Counted from the stretch's first letter, positions 1-9,345 are shown. The stretch: 64,000 bases of DNA from Neobacillus sp. PS3-34 (GCF_030915465.1 NZ_CP133267.1:3068501-3132500); one strand, 5' to 3'. Notes: a model not told the origin generated them from the sequence alone. Numbers and translations are program-made.

Positions 1-185
<185 letters not shown>

Positions 186-255
186 AAAATCAATGCCTCC
201 GCTGAGGGGGCAATAGCATCATAAAACGTTAAATAATAGATTGGAGGAAAAATAA

Positions 256-2040
256 ATGGCCAACCAAACTGAGAACTTGATTAAAGGCGGAAGTTTTTTG
301 ATTGAGGATGTTTCCTATGAGCGCTTATTTACTCCGGAGGACCTTTCCGATGAGCAGAAAATGATTGCAAAAACAACTGAGGATTATGTAGTGAACGAAG
401 TGCTTCCGCAGGTGGAATACCTTGAGAAGCATGAGTTTGACCGTTCTGTTAAGCTGTTGAAGCAGGCTGGAGAACTTGGCCTTTTAGGAGCGGATGTTCC
501 AGAAGAGTACGGCGGTCTAGGCATTGATAAAATCAGCTCTGCTTTAATTTCGGAAAAATTGTCCCGTGCAGGTGGATTTTCTATTTCGCACGGTGCCCAT
601 GTAGGTATCGGCTCACTTCCAATTGTTTTATTTGGTAATGAAGAGCAAAAGCAGAAATATTTACCGTTATTGGCGACTGGTGAGAAGCTTGCGGCTTATG
701 CCTTAACTGAACCAGGTTCTGGATCTGATGCCCTTGGTGCGAGAACAACTGCAAAGCTGAATGCGGAAGGCACTCATTATGTTTTAAATGGAGAAAAGCA
801 GTGGATCACAAACGCTGGATTTGCAGATGTTTTCGTTGTCTACGCTAAAATTGATGGGGAGCAGTTCTCTGCATTTATTGTTGAGAGAGAATTTGAAGGC
901 GTTTCTACAGGTGCGGAAGAAAAGAAAATGGGAATTAAGAGTTCTTCTACACGGACGTTGATTCTTCAGGATGCACTTGTGCCAAAGGAAAACCTTCTTG
1001 GTGAAGCGGGAAAAGGGCATGTTATAGCCTTTAATATCCTTAATATTCGCCGCTATAAGCTGGGGGTAGGAGCTGTAGGAGCATCCAAGCACGCGTTTGA
1101 AATTTCGGTTAAATATGCAAACCAGCGCCAGCAGTTTAAGACACCTATCTCACAATTCAATTTAATTAAAGAGAAGCTTGCGACAATGGCTGTAAAAACA
1201 TATGCGGCTGAGAGCTCTGTTTACCGTACGGTTGGTTTATTTGAAGACCGGATGAGCCGTTTATCCGATGAAGAAGTAAAGAACGGGAAAGAGGTTGCAA
1301 ACTCAATTGCTGAGTATGCGATCGAGTGCTCCTTAAATAAAGTATTCGCTTCTGAAACACTTGATTTTGTGGTTGATGAAGGAGTCCAAATTCATGGCGG
1401 ATATGGTTTCATGCAGGAATACGAAATTGAAAGAGCTTATCGTGATTCCCGTATCAACCGAATCTTCGAAGGTACGAATGAAATTAACCGCCTGATTGTA
1501 CCAGGAACGTTTTTGAAAAAAGCATTCAAAGGCGAGCTGCCATTATTCCAAAAAGCCCAGGCTTTACAAGAGGAATTGATGATGATGATGCCGGAAGAGC
1601 CGGGTGAAGAGCCGCTTGCACAGGAAAAATACCTGGTTAAAAATGCGAAGAAAATTGGTTTGCTTGCAGCCGGCCTTGCAGCCCAGAAGTACGGTAAAGC
1701 ATTGGATAAAGAACAGGAAATCCTAGTAAATATTGCTGACATTGTATCCAATGCGTATGCAATGGAATCAGCTGTTCTCCGTACTGAAAAAGCAATTGAA
1801 AAAGCTGGACTGGAGAAGAGTAAGCAAAAGCTTTTATATACTCAAATCTTCTGTCAGGAGGCCTTTGTGGAAATCGAACAGCATGCAAAAGAAACTCTAG
1901 TAGCTGTTGAACAGGGTGATTCGCTACGCATGCTAATTTCAGCACTTAGGAAGTTTACACGCTATACACCAATCAATGTAATTGCGAAAAAACGTGAAGC
2001 TGCAGACAGGCTCATCGAAGCGGAACGATTTATCGTTTAA
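256..2040 (+). CDS. fadE: Acyl-CoA dehydrogenase
   Basis: FAD-dependent acyl-CoA dehydrogenase, 594 aa, catalysing the first oxidation step of fatty-acid beta-oxidation. Residues ~40-430 form the standard N-terminal, middle and C-terminal dehydrogenase domains; ALTEPGSGSD and WITNAGFADV lie in the FAD/substrate region, and FEGTNEINRL ends the catalytic part. About 160 further residues form the helical extension typical of the long Bacillus FadE type. ATG at 256 has a strong RBS (TTGGAGG). It is co-directional with fadA and probably in one operon. The long-chain regulator FadR would be expected, but I could not identify its site. Uninterrupted. Confidence 0.95.
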   Translation: MANQTENLIKGGSFLIEDVSYERLFTPEDLSDEQKMIAKTTEDYVVNEVLPQVEYLEKHEFDRSVKLLKQAGELGLLGADVPEEYGGLGIDKISSALISEKLSRAGGFSISHGAHVGIGSLPIVLFGNEEQKQKYLPLLATGEKLAAYALTEPGSGSDALGARTTAKLNAEGTHYVLNGEKQWITNAGFADVFVVYAKIDGEQFSAFIVEREFEGVSTGAEEKKMGIKSSSTRTLILQDALVPKENLLGEAGKGHVIAFNILNIRRYKLGVGAVGASKHAFEISVKYANQRQQFKTPISQFNLIKEKLATMAVKTYAAESSVYRTVGLFEDRMSRLSDEEVKNGKEVANSIAEYAIECSLNKVFASETLDFVVDEGVQIHGGYGFMQEYEIERAYRDSRINRIFEGTNEINRLIVPGTFLKKAFKGELPLFQKAQALQEELMMMMPEEPGEEPLAQEKYLVKNAKKIGLLAAGLAAQKYGKALDKEQEILVNIADIVSNAYAMESAVLRTEKAIEKAGLEKSKQKLLYTQIFCQEAFVEIEQHAKETLVAVEQGDSLRMLISALRKFTRYTPINVIAKKREAADRLIEAERFIV

Positions 2041-2080
2041 TTTGGAAAGACATCCTTAAATAATTTTATAACATTTGACA

Positions 2081-2104
2081 GCTCCCTTCAGTTTAGAAGG
2101 GAGC
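2081..2104 (+). terminator. Possible terminator after fadE
   Basis: GCTCCCTTC and GAAGGGAGC form a 9-bp stem with a 6-nt loop 40 bases after the fadE stop. The T tract after it is poor (GTTATAATTT), so efficiency is uncertain. Confidence 0.5.
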
Positions 2105-2286
2105 GTTATAATTTGAAGAAGTATCTTCGTAACAGAGAAGGAGTTTTTAAAAATTAGTCGAAAGTATCTTTATAGGAAAAATTCATTAAAATGCCTTCTC
2201 TTTCGTTATGAATTTATTTGCCATTATGTTAATATTCAAATTGGAGAGAAATATCTTGATGGCCTAAAAGAGGACGGTGAAAATCG

Positions 2287-2642
2287 TTGGCATTAACCTT
2301 TTATTGGTACCCTAAATGCGGTACATGCAGGAAAGCGAAAAAATGGCTGGATGAACATCAGCTTTCCTATAAGGAAGTACATATTGTTGAAAATCCGCCT
2401 TCCCATGAAGAACTGAAGGAACTGTATCAAAAAAGCGGACTGGAATTAAAGAAGTTCTTTAATACCAGCGGGCAAAAGTATCGTGAACTTGGAATAAAGG
2501 ACCGACTAAGCACTGCGACTGAGGAAGAATTGCTTGATTTGCTTTCCTCAGATGGAATGCTGATTAAAAGGCCCTTTTGACAGACGGAAGCAAAGTTACC
2601 GTCGGTTATAAAGAAGAGGAATATGAAGAGAAGTGGCTTTAG
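2287..2642 (+). CDS. yusI: Spx/ArsC-family thioredoxin-fold protein YusI (3' end frameshifted)
   Basis: Small thioredoxin-fold protein of the ArsC/Spx/MgsR family. The N-terminus has the CxxC motif of the family (YPKCGTCRKAKKW), followed by the KKFFNTSG stretch and DGMLIKRP near the end. The start is TTG at 2287, matching the usual YusI N-terminus. As written, the frame stops at 2578-2580 after RPF. Adding one base at GGCCC (2570-2574) restores RPLLTDGSKVTVGYKEEEY and a stop at 2640-2642, giving 118 aa, the normal family length. Whether it is a reductase or a regulator is not shown by sequence. It stands between the fad operon and gcvH. Confidence 0.85.
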
Positions 2643-2723
2643 AATCTGATCAGTTTTGTTAACTAACTTAAGGCTATCGTTTTTTTATGATAGATTTTTA
2701 AAAGAAATAGTGGAGGGATATCT

Positions 2724-3107
2724 ATGAGTACACCAAAGGAATTGCGTTATTCAGAAGAACATGAATGGGTAAAAGTTGAAGGGGAACAGGTTCGCGTTGG
2801 TATTACGCATTTTGCTCAATCGGAGCTGGGAGATATCGTTTTCGTTGAACTGCCTGAGGTTGGCGATGAAATAACTGCTGACGAGCCATTCGGAAGCGTA
2901 GAGTCTGTTAAAACTGTATCCGAACTATATGCACCGGTAAGCGGTAAAGTAGTAGAAGTAAATGAAGACCTCAATGACAGCCCGGAATTTGTAAATGAAT
3001 CTCCATATGAAAAGGCTTGGATGATTGTCATTGAACCATCTGATAACAGCGAGATTGACAAGCTGATGACTGCTGAACAATATGAAGAAATGATTAATGA
3101 AGACTAA
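2724..3107 (+). CDS. gcvH: Glycine cleavage system H protein
   Basis: Lipoyl carrier protein, 127 aa, that shuttles the aminomethyl group between GcvP and GcvT. In Bacillus it is also the relay for lipoyl transfer to the 2-oxoacid dehydrogenases. The lipoylated Lys is in [18 protein letters not shown]; the N-terminal [13 protein letters not shown] is typical. ATG at 2724 follows GTGGAGGGATAT. It stands alone, as in B. subtilis, away from gcvT/gcvP, and no glycine riboswitch is visible upstream. A strong terminator follows. lipA lies in the same window (25.45 kb). Confidence 0.97.
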   Translation: MSTPKELRYSEEHEWVKVEGEQVRVGITHFAQSELGDIVFVELPEVGDEITADEPFGSVESVKTVSELYAPVSGKVVEVNEDLNDSPEFVNESPYEKAWMIVIEPSDNSEIDKLMTAEQYEEMINED

Positions 3108-3120
3108 GTTTTAACTCTTA

Positions 3121-3159
3121 AAAGCGTGCAATTCCTAATCGGAATTGCACGCTTTTTTT
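3121..3159 (+). terminator. Terminator of gcvH
   Basis: Perfect 15-bp stem (AAAGCGTGCAATTCC with its complement), 5-nt loop, then TTTTTTT; 13 bases after the gcvH stop. Confidence 0.93.
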
Positions 3160-3271
3160 ACGCGGAAAAAAATCGATAAAAAGTACGAATTTTTTTAAAT
3201 GTAGCTATTATAAATAATTGGTGAATAGTAAAATAATACTATAAATAATATACGTTAATGGAGGTGAAGGA

Positions 3272-3421
3272 ATGGAAGGAAAACCATTACATTATGATGG
3301 AAGTCTTCATCCTGCTGATATGGCAGGGGACGGAACAGGATTGAATGAACAATTTGTTCTTACCGATGAAGTGAGAAAAAACCTGGGTGGAAATCCCTAT
3401 GAAATTAATAATGCAGAATAG
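3272..3421 (+). CDS. Small hypothetical protein, 49 aa
   Basis: Short ORF starting at ATG 3272 behind a good RBS (ATGGAGGTGAAGGA) and ending at TAG 3419-3421. The product is hydrophilic and acidic, beginning MEGKPLHYDGSLHPADMAGD and ending NPYEINNAE, with no membrane segment or Cys. It has its own terminator-like hairpin and is bracketed by terminators, so it is probably monocistronic. I do not recognise the family. Strong RBS and hairpin support expression, but it could be a chance ORF. Confidence 0.6.
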   Translation: MEGKPLHYDGSLHPADMAGDGTGLNEQFVLTDEVRKNLGGNPYEINNAE

Positions 3422-3429
3422 TTTTTACC

Positions 3430-3462
3430 AAAAGGATGTGTCTTAAAGGCATATCCTTTTTA
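3430..3462 (+). terminator. Terminator after the 49-aa ORF
   Basis: AAAAGGAT ... ATCCTTTTT, 8-bp stem with a 15-nt interior, starting 9 bases after the stop of the small ORF. Confidence 0.6.
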
Positions 3463-3599
3463 ATTTGCGATGCATATTGCTTGATAAATAATAAATCCTT
3501 TTGTATTATTATCTCGAATTAAAAATATCTTAATTCAAGTTAATCGGCTATTTATTTAGCATCAAGACATAATCCCCAAGTGAAAGGATAGGTATTTAC

Positions 3600-4235
3600 A
3601 TGGCAAAAGTATTATATATCACAGCTCATCCACATGATGAGGCTCAATCATTTAGTATGGCAGCAGGTAAGGCTTTTATTGACACTTATAAGGAAGTAAA
3701 TTCAACTGATGAAGTAATCCACATTGATCTTTACAAGGAAAATATTCCTCAAATCGATGCAGATGTATTCAGCGGCTGGGGCAAGCTTCAGACTGGTAAA
3801 GGCTTTGATGAGCTTTCGGCGGATGAAAAAGCAAAAGTTGGACGACTTTCTGAGTTAAGCGAGCAGTTTGTATCCGCAGACAAATATGTATTTGTAACTC
3901 CGTTATGGAATTTCTCATTTCCGCCAGTGATGAAGGCATATTTAGATTCTGTTGCGGTTGCAGGCAAAACTTTTAAATATACTGCAGAAGGTCCAGTAGG
4001 GCTGTTAACTGATAAAAAAGCACTTCATATTCAGGCTCGCGGAGGTATCTATTCAGAAGGCCCTGCAGCTGAAGTGGAAATGGGCCACCGCTATCTAACA
4101 GTTCTTATGCAATTCTTCGGTGTTCCTTCCTTTGAAGGATTATTTATTGAAGGACATGCAGCCATGCCTGATAAAGCACAGGAAATCAAAGAAAACGGCA
4201 TTGCCCGTGCAAAAGATTTGGCGCAAACCTTCTAA
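3600..4235 (+). CDS. azoR: FMN-dependent NADH azoreductase
   Basis: Flavodoxin-like FMN-dependent NADH-azoreductase, 211 aa; the family reduces azo bonds and quinones by two-electron transfer and is often linked to thiol and quinone stress. Motifs seen: N-terminal [13 protein letters not shown] (FMN phosphate loop), [17 protein letters not shown] (FMN and substrate region), and [13 protein letters not shown] near the isoalloxazine. ATG at 3600 has the RBS AAAGGATAGG. It is monocistronic, bounded by terminators on both sides. A GGGCC at 4082-4086 is intact in this gene, useful when judging the frameshift pattern elsewhere. Confidence 0.92.
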   Translation: MAKVLYITAHPHDEAQSFSMAAGKAFIDTYKEVNSTDEVIHIDLYKENIPQIDADVFSGWGKLQTGKGFDELSADEKAKVGRLSELSEQFVSADKYVFVTPLWNFSFPPVMKAYLDSVAVAGKTFKYTAEGPVGLLTDKKALHIQARGGIYSEGPAAEVEMGHRYLTVLMQFFGVPSFEGLFIEGHAAMPDKAQEIKENGIARAKDLAQTF

Positions 4236-4245
4236 GCAAACTTTC

Positions 4246-4275
4246 AAGAGCCAGCATTTGTTGGCTCTTTTTACT
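4246..4275 (+). terminator. Terminator of azoR
   Basis: AAGAGCCA-GCATTTG-TTGGCTCTT stem-loop followed by a T run, 10 bases after the azoR stop. Confidence 0.88.
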
Positions 4276-4378
4276 TTTTATTTTTAGGGATAATATCTTT
4301 GTTTACTTATATTTCTATTTTTTCTGCCTGAAAGCGGGGAAAGCTATGATTAAAACAGCTTGAAAGGTGGAATGTAGT

Positions 4379-4615
4379 ATGTTAAATCCTAAGAAAATAG
4401 ATGTTACTGATCGTGTGGTTGGAAAAATTAAAGATGGTGAAATTGAACTTTTGTTAGAAAATAGTATAATCGGCAGGATAAAAATGCCAGAAAACCTTCA
4501 ATACGAGCTGGAGCATCATTATGAAGCTGATCAACAAAAAATTTATCAAAATGTAACTGTATCGGAAGGCAAAGACGCACGTTATACTGATTGTGGCGAT
4601 GGGGGCTGGTGTTAA
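4379..4615 (+). CDS. yusG: YusG-family protein (DUF2553)
   Basis: 78-aa protein beginning MLNPKKIDVTDRVVGKIKDG, matching the YusG/DUF2553 family of unknown function found in Bacillus between gcvH and yusF. I chose ATG 4379 because AAGGTGG lies 8 bases before it; an in-frame GTG 12 bases upstream has no RBS. The C-terminus ends in CGDGGWC with two Cys, which might bind metal (inference only). The neighbours yusF and yusE follow in the same direction. Confidence 0.85.
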   Translation: MLNPKKIDVTDRVVGKIKDGEIELLLENSIIGRIKMPENLQYELEHHYEADQQKIYQNVTVSEGKDARYTDCGDGGWC

Positions 4616-4793
4616 TCCAGCTTGTCTATAAACATTAGGCAAACTCCTACAAATAAAAGGACAATAATGATATAGTGAACATACACTTAATTAAGGTCAC
4701 ACAAGATCCATAAATATGAATATGTTAACATTACACAGCACTTCCTTTCCTGAAGGTCTTTGGGAAAACCAACAACTATATATGGGTGATTTT

Positions 4794-5150
4794 ATGAATG
4801 ATGCGTATGTTGACAAGGTGATTATTGTCGAAGGTACATCTGACAAAAGAAAGGTAAAAAGCATTGTTAAGGAACCAGTTGAAATTATTTGTACAAATGG
4901 CACAATTGGCCTTACCAAACTGGATGAACTGATCGATTTTCTCGAAGACAAGGATGTTTATATTCTTGTGGATGCGGACGAAGCAGGAGAAAAGCTACGC
5001 AAACAATTTAAAAGGGAATTTCCTGAAGCGGAACATTTATATATAGACAGAATGTATCGGGAGGTAGCAACTGCTCCTCAGCATCATCTTGCAACTGTGC
5101 TTATAGGGGCAAATATTGATGTGCATTCGGAATTTTTGGAGATGGGTTGA
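4794..5150 (+). CDS. yusF: Toprim domain protein YusF
   Basis: 118-aa stand-alone Toprim protein related to the RNase M5/primase catalytic fold. The conserved Glu is in VEGTSDKRK and the Asp pair in VDADEAGEKLR, both needed for Mg2+ binding in the family. ATG 4794 gives the usual YusF N-terminus (MNDAYVDKV); the frame stays open 26 codons upstream, but that part matches nothing I know. yusE starts 6 bases after the stop, so the two are co-transcribed. Nucleolytic activity is inferred from the fold, not shown. Confidence 0.85.
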   Translation: MNDAYVDKVIIVEGTSDKRKVKSIVKEPVEIICTNGTIGLTKLDELIDFLEDKDVYILVDADEAGEKLRKQFKREFPEAEHLYIDRMYREVATAPQHHLATVLIGANIDVHSEFLEMG

Positions 5151-5156
5151 AAAGCA

Positions 5157-5468
5157 ATGAACGAATGGTCAAAAGAGCAATATCTTACATTTTTAACTGA
5201 AAATTTAACAGGACTCGTTTATTTTTACACTCCTATGTGCGGTACTTGCCAGCTCGCGTCGAAAATGCTACGGGTTATTTCTGAAATGAAGCCAGATCTT
5301 GAAATCGGCAAAATGGACTTAAACTATACCCCTGAGCTTGCACAAAGCCTTTCAGTTGAAAGTGTTCCGTGTCTCCTTTTTATTAAGGGAGGAGAGATCA
5401 TTGAAATGATATATGCATTTCATTCTGTTCCATTTCTGCTCGATAAAATAAATACAAATTTAAACTAA
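5157..5468 (+). CDS. yusE: Thioredoxin family protein YusE
   Basis: 103-aa thioredoxin-fold protein with the active site CGTC in FYTPMCGTCQLA and the cis-Pro of the fold in VESVPCLLF. There is no signal peptide, so it is cytoplasmic. It probably acts as a disulfide reductase for a particular partner rather than as the general thioredoxin, whose site is CGPC. It is coupled to yusF (6-base gap) and followed immediately by a terminator. Confidence 0.9.
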   Translation: MNEWSKEQYLTFLTENLTGLVYFYTPMCGTCQLASKMLRVISEMKPDLEIGKMDLNYTPELAQSLSVESVPCLLFIKGGEIIEMIYAFHSVPFLLDKINTNLN

Positions 5469-5469
5469 A

Positions 5470-5494
5470 ACAGATGCCAGCCATCTGTTTTTTT
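5470..5494 (+). terminator. Terminator of yusF-yusE
   Basis: ACAGATG-CCAGC-CATCTGT stem-loop with TTTTTT tail, beginning right after the yusE stop. Confidence 0.88.
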
Positions 5495-5501
5495 GTCGGC
5501 T

Positions 5502-5600
5502 GATAAGAAAGAATAAACTTTCGCAAGTTTATTCTTTCTTATCACGCATAAGGGCAACTACGCCTCTGTCTTAGCCAATCGGCGAGTTTTCTTTATCGAA
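5502..5600. repeat. Palindromic repeat with 19-bp perfect hairpin and 'caatcggcgag' tail
   Basis: Bases 5502-5520 and 5525-5543 are perfect 19-bp inverted repeats (GATAAGAAAGAATAAACTT) around the loop TCGC. There is no T tract, so it is not a simple terminator; a real one already lies at 5470-5494. The tail continues through ACGCATAAG and CCAATCGGCGAGTTTTCTTTA. The same words occur at 34752-34872 and, inverted, at 58653-58676, showing a dispersed repeat family. Confidence 0.7.
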
Positions 5601-5703
5601 AAATCCTTTAGTAACTTCTATTATTATTATGAAAAATCGGATTTACAAAAAGTTCCTTTTGAGATATATTTAGGGAGGCGAAATATCTTAAGGGGCGGAT
5701 TTG

Positions 5704-6972
5704 ATGGCTTTCTATCACAGCTTGTCAGACCAGATTCATGGTTATAATAAAAATATTAAGTTAAGCTTCACGGCAAATATTATTACCCAGATTGGCATGG
5801 GTATCTTCATGGTTATTTATAATTTCTACATTCGCGAGCTTGGGCTATCGAATTCGGTGAACGGTCAGGTGATTTCCATGACCTCCCTAGCAACGGCCAT
5901 TATTTTAGTTCCGGCTGGTTTAATCAGTGACCGATTTGGAAGAAAAAAAGTGATCTTTTATGGGATTATCATTTCGGGCATCCTTCTCTTGCTCCGCAGT
6001 CTCGTTGACCTGCATGAACCATTAGTAATTCTGGCCTTTGCTGGAGGCCTTTCAATGGCTTTCCTGCAAGTTTCGGGTATCCCCTGGATGGCAGAAAATT
6101 CAACAGCAGAGCAAAGAGTAAACTTGTTTAGTCTCCATTTTGCTTTATTAACAGGCGCCAATGTTGTTGGGAATTTGCTCGGTGGATTTTTAAACGATGC
6201 CTTCTCGTTATTTTTTAATGATTTGAATAGTATTCGATTTACGTTAATTATAGGCGCCGTTATATTTATAATGGGGGCTTTTCCTGCGGCGAAATTTCAA
6301 GAAATGCCAAGAAAGAAAGAGAGCTCGTCGAAAAAGAGACGTATATTTTCAGAGATCAGCTGGAAAAATGAAGGGGTTAAAATGATTGTTCTGTTTGCCG
6401 GAGCACAATTGATGATTGGCTTTGGCGCTGGGCTTGTCATCCCATATCTTAACCTCTACTTTGCTGATCGTTTTGGGGCTCCAACTTCAGCCATCGGCTT
6501 TATTATTTCCCTTGGCCAGGCGGCAACGGCCCTTGCCATGGTCATTGGCCCTTTGGTAGCAAAAAAAGTTGGGGAAGTAAAAGCAGTCGTTTTCCTGCAG
6601 CTTTCTTCTTTGCCTTTTCTTCTGCTGACAGCTTTTGCAGAGCATTTATGGATAGCAGCTCTCGGATTTTTATTTAGGCAGGCATTGATGAATGCAGCCA
6701 ATCCGATTCAATCTTCACTGATGATGTCAAAGGTGGACGATTCGGTAAAAGGCCTTGCCAATTCAGTCAATCAAATGGTTTTTAATCTAGGTTGGGCTTT
6801 GATGGGACCCGTTTCTATGGGAATTGTTTTAAAGTACGGATCCTACTGGGGCTATGCCTATGTCTTCCTGATTACATCTGTGCTTTACTTAATTGGCTCC
6901 ACTTATTTCTATCTTGTATTCAGAAGGTTTGTTCCTGAAAAAGCAAAGCCTTCTGCCGTAAAAGCTGTTTAG
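5704..6972 (+). CDS. MFS transporter
   Basis: 422-aa major facilitator superfamily permease with about 12 hydrophobic segments. MFS motif A is present after TM2 (GLISDRFGRKKVIFYG), and a basic cytoplasmic loop (RKKESSSKKRR) separates the two halves. The substrate cannot be deduced. I use ATG 5704 with the RBS AGGGGCGG; a TTG three bases earlier is also possible. It stands alone between yusE and yusD, where B. subtilis has no such gene as far as I know, so it may be a lineage-specific insertion. Confidence 0.85.
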   Translation: MAFYHSLSDQIHGYNKNIKLSFTANIITQIGMGIFMVIYNFYIRELGLSNSVNGQVISMTSLATAIILVPAGLISDRFGRKKVIFYGIIISGILLLLRSLVDLHEPLVILAFAGGLSMAFLQVSGIPWMAENSTAEQRVNLFSLHFALLTGANVVGNLLGGFLNDAFSLFFNDLNSIRFTLIIGAVIFIMGAFPAAKFQEMPRKKESSSKKRRIFSEISWKNEGVKMIVLFAGAQLMIGFGAGLVIPYLNLYFADRFGAPTSAIGFIISLGQAATALAMVIGPLVAKKVGEVKAVVFLQLSSLPFLLLTAFAEHLWIAALGFLFRQALMNAANPIQSSLMMSKVDDSVKGLANSVNQMVFNLGWALMGPVSMGIVLKYGSYWGYAYVFLITSVLYLIGSTYFYLVFRRFVPEKAKPSAVKAV

Positions 6973-7139
6973 GAACGGTGAAAAATGACATATTTCTTGG
7001 GAAATGTTTGACAATGCCGAATTGTATCCCGCGTTGTCTTTTTTTACCTTTTAATAAAATTTCTGTCGAAGAAAAGATGCAGGAAATTCCACTGATTTGC
7101 TGAATTAAATGTAACAGGTGAGCGAATCGGAGTGGTTAA

Positions 7140-7493
7140 ATGAGAGAGTCTGTTCAATGCTTTTTGGCTGAACTAAATAGTAAAAAACATATTTCACAGA
7201 TTGTTCAAAATGAAGGACGTTTTACGGTTTATTTTGTATTGGAGAATCAACGTTTTTCCCTTTGCATTTGCAATGGCAAGGCTGAACTTAATGAGGATTA
7301 TGCCGATTTCTTACTTGAAGACTGCATCATTCGGGGGAGAGATGAGGCAGTAAGGAGTCTGCTCTCTGGAAAAGCTAAGCTTAGAGAGTTTATCAAAACT
7401 GGTGAGCTGCAAATACAAGGTCCTTTTAGAAGTATTTTAAGGGCGGAATCTATTTTTTATCTGGCAGGAACACAAAAATTAACATACAAATAG
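7140..7493 (+). CDS. yusD: SCP2 sterol-binding domain protein YusD
   Basis: 117-aa protein resembling YusD, a small SCP2-like protein found upstream of the methionine genes in Bacillus. It shows the family's alternating beta pattern (RFTVYFVLENQRFSLCICNG) and the late KLREFIKTGELQIQG segment. Start ATG 7140; the RBS is weak (GGAGTGGTTA). The function is unknown; lipid or acyl binding is inferred from the fold. The S-box leader of metY begins about 70 bases after its stop. Confidence 0.72.
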   Translation: MRESVQCFLAELNSKKHISQIVQNEGRFTVYFVLENQRFSLCICNGKAELNEDYADFLLEDCIIRGRDEAVRSLLSGKAKLREFIKTGELQIQGPFRSILRAESIFYLAGTQKLTYK

Positions 7494-7564
7494 GTTGACG
7501 GAATAATTATAATGTTGTAAGATTCTTTTAAATATTCAATTAATAATAACAATTCCATAACATT

Positions 7565-7706
7565 CTTATCAAGAGTGGCGGAGGGACTGGCCCTACGATG
7601 CCCGGCAACCGGTTTTTTAACACGGTGCTAAATCCAGCAGAGCGTTTTTTGCTCTGGAAGATAAGAAGAGAAGCCCCCTCTTCTTATGAAGTGGGGATTT
7701 TTGTTT
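7565..7706 (+). promoter_or_regulatory. SAM-I (S-box) riboswitch with terminator, upstream of metY
   Basis: S-box hallmarks in order: CTTATCAAGAGTGGCGGAGG (P1 5' strand and kink-turn region), CTGGCCC, GATGCCCGGCAACC, GGTGCTAAATCC, and the P1 3' strand AGATAAGAAG. A terminator stem CCCC...CTTC-TTAT-GAAG...GGGG with a T-rich tail follows at 7674-7706. In this class SAM binding favours the terminator, so metY is expected to be on when SAM and methionine are low. Confidence 0.95.
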
Positions 7707-7734
7707 TGTGGAGGTCATGGGAGGAGAATGTGGG

Positions 7735-9051
7735 ATGAGCAACGGACAAAAGGCATACCGATTTGAAACACTTGGTGTACATGGGGGATTATCTGCAGAT
7801 CCGGTAACAGGAGCAAGGGCCGTGCCTATTTATCAAAATAATGCCTATCAATTCAAAAATACGGAGCATGCTGCTAACTTATTTGCTTTGAAAGAACCAG
7901 GTTATATTTATACACGGATACATAATCCGACTGTTACCGTGTTCGAAGAAAGGGTTGCGCTGCTTGAGGGCGGAATAGGGGCTCTTGCGGTGGCAAGCGG
8001 CATGGCGGCGATTACGCTTGCGATATTAAATATTGCCGAAGCAGGTGATGAAATTGTCTCTGCTTCAACGCTTTATGGAGGAACATACAATTTATTTGCC
8101 GTTACGCTCCCGAAATACGGAATAAAAGTGAAGTTCGTAAATCCTGAAAATCCCGAGAACTTCCGCGCTGCCATTAACGATAAAACAAAAGCCGTTTTTG
8201 CGGAGACAATCGGCAATCCAAGCCTGAGGGTGCTAGATATTGAAAAAGTGGCGGAGATTGCTCATGAATCAGGTATTCCGCTAATCATTGACAATACATT
8301 TGCCACGCCATATCTGTGCCGCCCATTTGAGCATGGGGCAGATATTGTCATTCACTCCGCGACAAAATGGCTGCTGGGAAATGGAACAACCTTAGGAGGA
8401 GTCATTGTAGATGGTGGGAAATTTGATTGGAATTCACCTAAGTTTCCTGGCTTGACCACGCCTGATCCTAGCTACCATGATATTGTATATGCCGAGGCTC
8501 TTGGTGCTGCCGCTTATATAGCAAAAGCACGGGTGCAATTGTTGAGGGATCTTGGTCCTTCGTTGAGCCCGCAAAATGCTTTCCAATTTACACTTGGCTT
8601 AGAAACCCTCCATGTGAGAATGAAAGAGCATATTGCCAATACGAAGCAGGTTGTAAATTACCTGACCAGCCACCCTGCTGTTGAATGGGTTTCCTATCCT
8701 GGCCACAGCTCACACCCAGATAAAGAGCTTGCCGATAAATACCTATCTAAAGGTGCAGGAGCAGTCGTAGTGTTTGGGATTAAAGGTGGTAGGGAAGCAG
8801 GAGCGAAACTGATTAACTCCATTTCCCTATGGGCGCATGTGGCAAATGTCGGAGATGCGAAGAGTTTAATCATCCATCCTGCGAGCACCACCCACCAGCA
8901 ATTGGATGAAGCTGGATTAAAAGCTTCAGGCGTTTCCGAAGACCTAATCCGTTTATCGATCGGGATTGAAAATGCCGAGGATTTAATCGAGGACCTAGAG
9001 TCAGCAATTGAAGCAGCTACCGGTCTGACCTCCCTTGTTGTTAAATCTTAA
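7735..9051 (+). CDS. metY: O-acetylhomoserine aminocarboxypropyltransferase / homocysteine synthase
   Basis: 438-aa PLP enzyme of the Cys/Met metabolism family that makes homocysteine from O-acetylhomoserine and sulfide. The N-terminal FETLGVHGG, the PLP-phosphate loop ASGMAAI and the Schiff-base Lys in [13 protein letters not shown] are clear; the length and late insertions fit O-acetylhomoserine sulfhydrylase better than MetB/MetC. ATG 7735 is preceded by GGGAGGAGAA; in-frame GTG/ATG codons before it lack RBS. It is controlled by the S-box directly upstream. A second S-box and metNIQ follow, making a local methionine regulon. Confidence 0.94.
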   Translation: MSNGQKAYRFETLGVHGGLSADPVTGARAVPIYQNNAYQFKNTEHAANLFALKEPGYIYTRIHNPTVTVFEERVALLEGGIGALAVASGMAAITLAILNIAEAGDEIVSASTLYGGTYNLFAVTLPKYGIKVKFVNPENPENFRAAINDKTKAVFAETIGNPSLRVLDIEKVAEIAHESGIPLIIDNTFATPYLCRPFEHGADIVIHSATKWLLGNGTTLGGVIVDGGKFDWNSPKFPGLTTPDPSYHDIVYAEALGAAAYIAKARVQLLRDLGPSLSPQNAFQFTLGLETLHVRMKEHIANTKQVVNYLTSHPAVEWVSYPGHSSHPDKELADKYLSKGAGAVVVFGIKGGREAGAKLINSISLWAHVANVGDAKSLIIHPASTTHQQLDEAGLKASGVSEDLIRLSIGIENAEDLIEDLESAIEAATGLTSLVVKS

Positions 9052-9181
9052 ACCATCAAAAAAAGGGTAGTGCAAAAATTGTAGGAATTTCGTTGACACC
9101 ATTTTTTTTTCGTGTTACGATAGCAAACGTAATTCTTTTAATGATGAAATGTTCAGTTAAATTTAATATATTTATTGTTTT

Positions 9182-9345
9182 ACTCTTATCAAGAGAGGCT
9201 GAGGGATGTGCCCGATGAAGCCCGGCAACCGTCAATGAATTTTCATTGAAATGGTGCCAATTCACACAAAGCATTTGCTTTGGGAGATGGGAGAAAGGAT
9301 ATAATTCATTATGCCTTTCTGCCATGCGCAGAAAGGCATTTTTTG
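9182..9345 (+). promoter_or_regulatory. SAM-I (S-box) riboswitch with terminator, upstream of metNIQ
   Basis: Second S-box: CTTATCAAGAGAGGCTGAGG, GTGCCCGATGAAGCCCGGCAA, the variable P3 hairpin, ATGGTGCCAATTC, and the P1 3' strand. A strong terminator follows at 9311-9345 (ATGCCTTTCTGC/GCAGAAAGGCAT plus T tract). It precedes the methionine ABC transporter. Confidence 0.95.

Noticed and set aside
192..212. Stem TGCCTCC...GGGGGCA after fadA as a terminator
   Set aside because: Short stem, no T tract, and fadE follows within 70 bases in the usual operon order.
2041..2723. Glycine riboswitch before gcvH
   Set aside because: None of the tandem-aptamer conserved blocks are visible upstream of gcvH, which stands apart from gcvT-gcvP.
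7010..7045. Terminator after the MFS gene
   Set aside because: GACAA/TTGTC pairs over a 24-nt interior and a T run follows, but the stem is too short to call with confidence.
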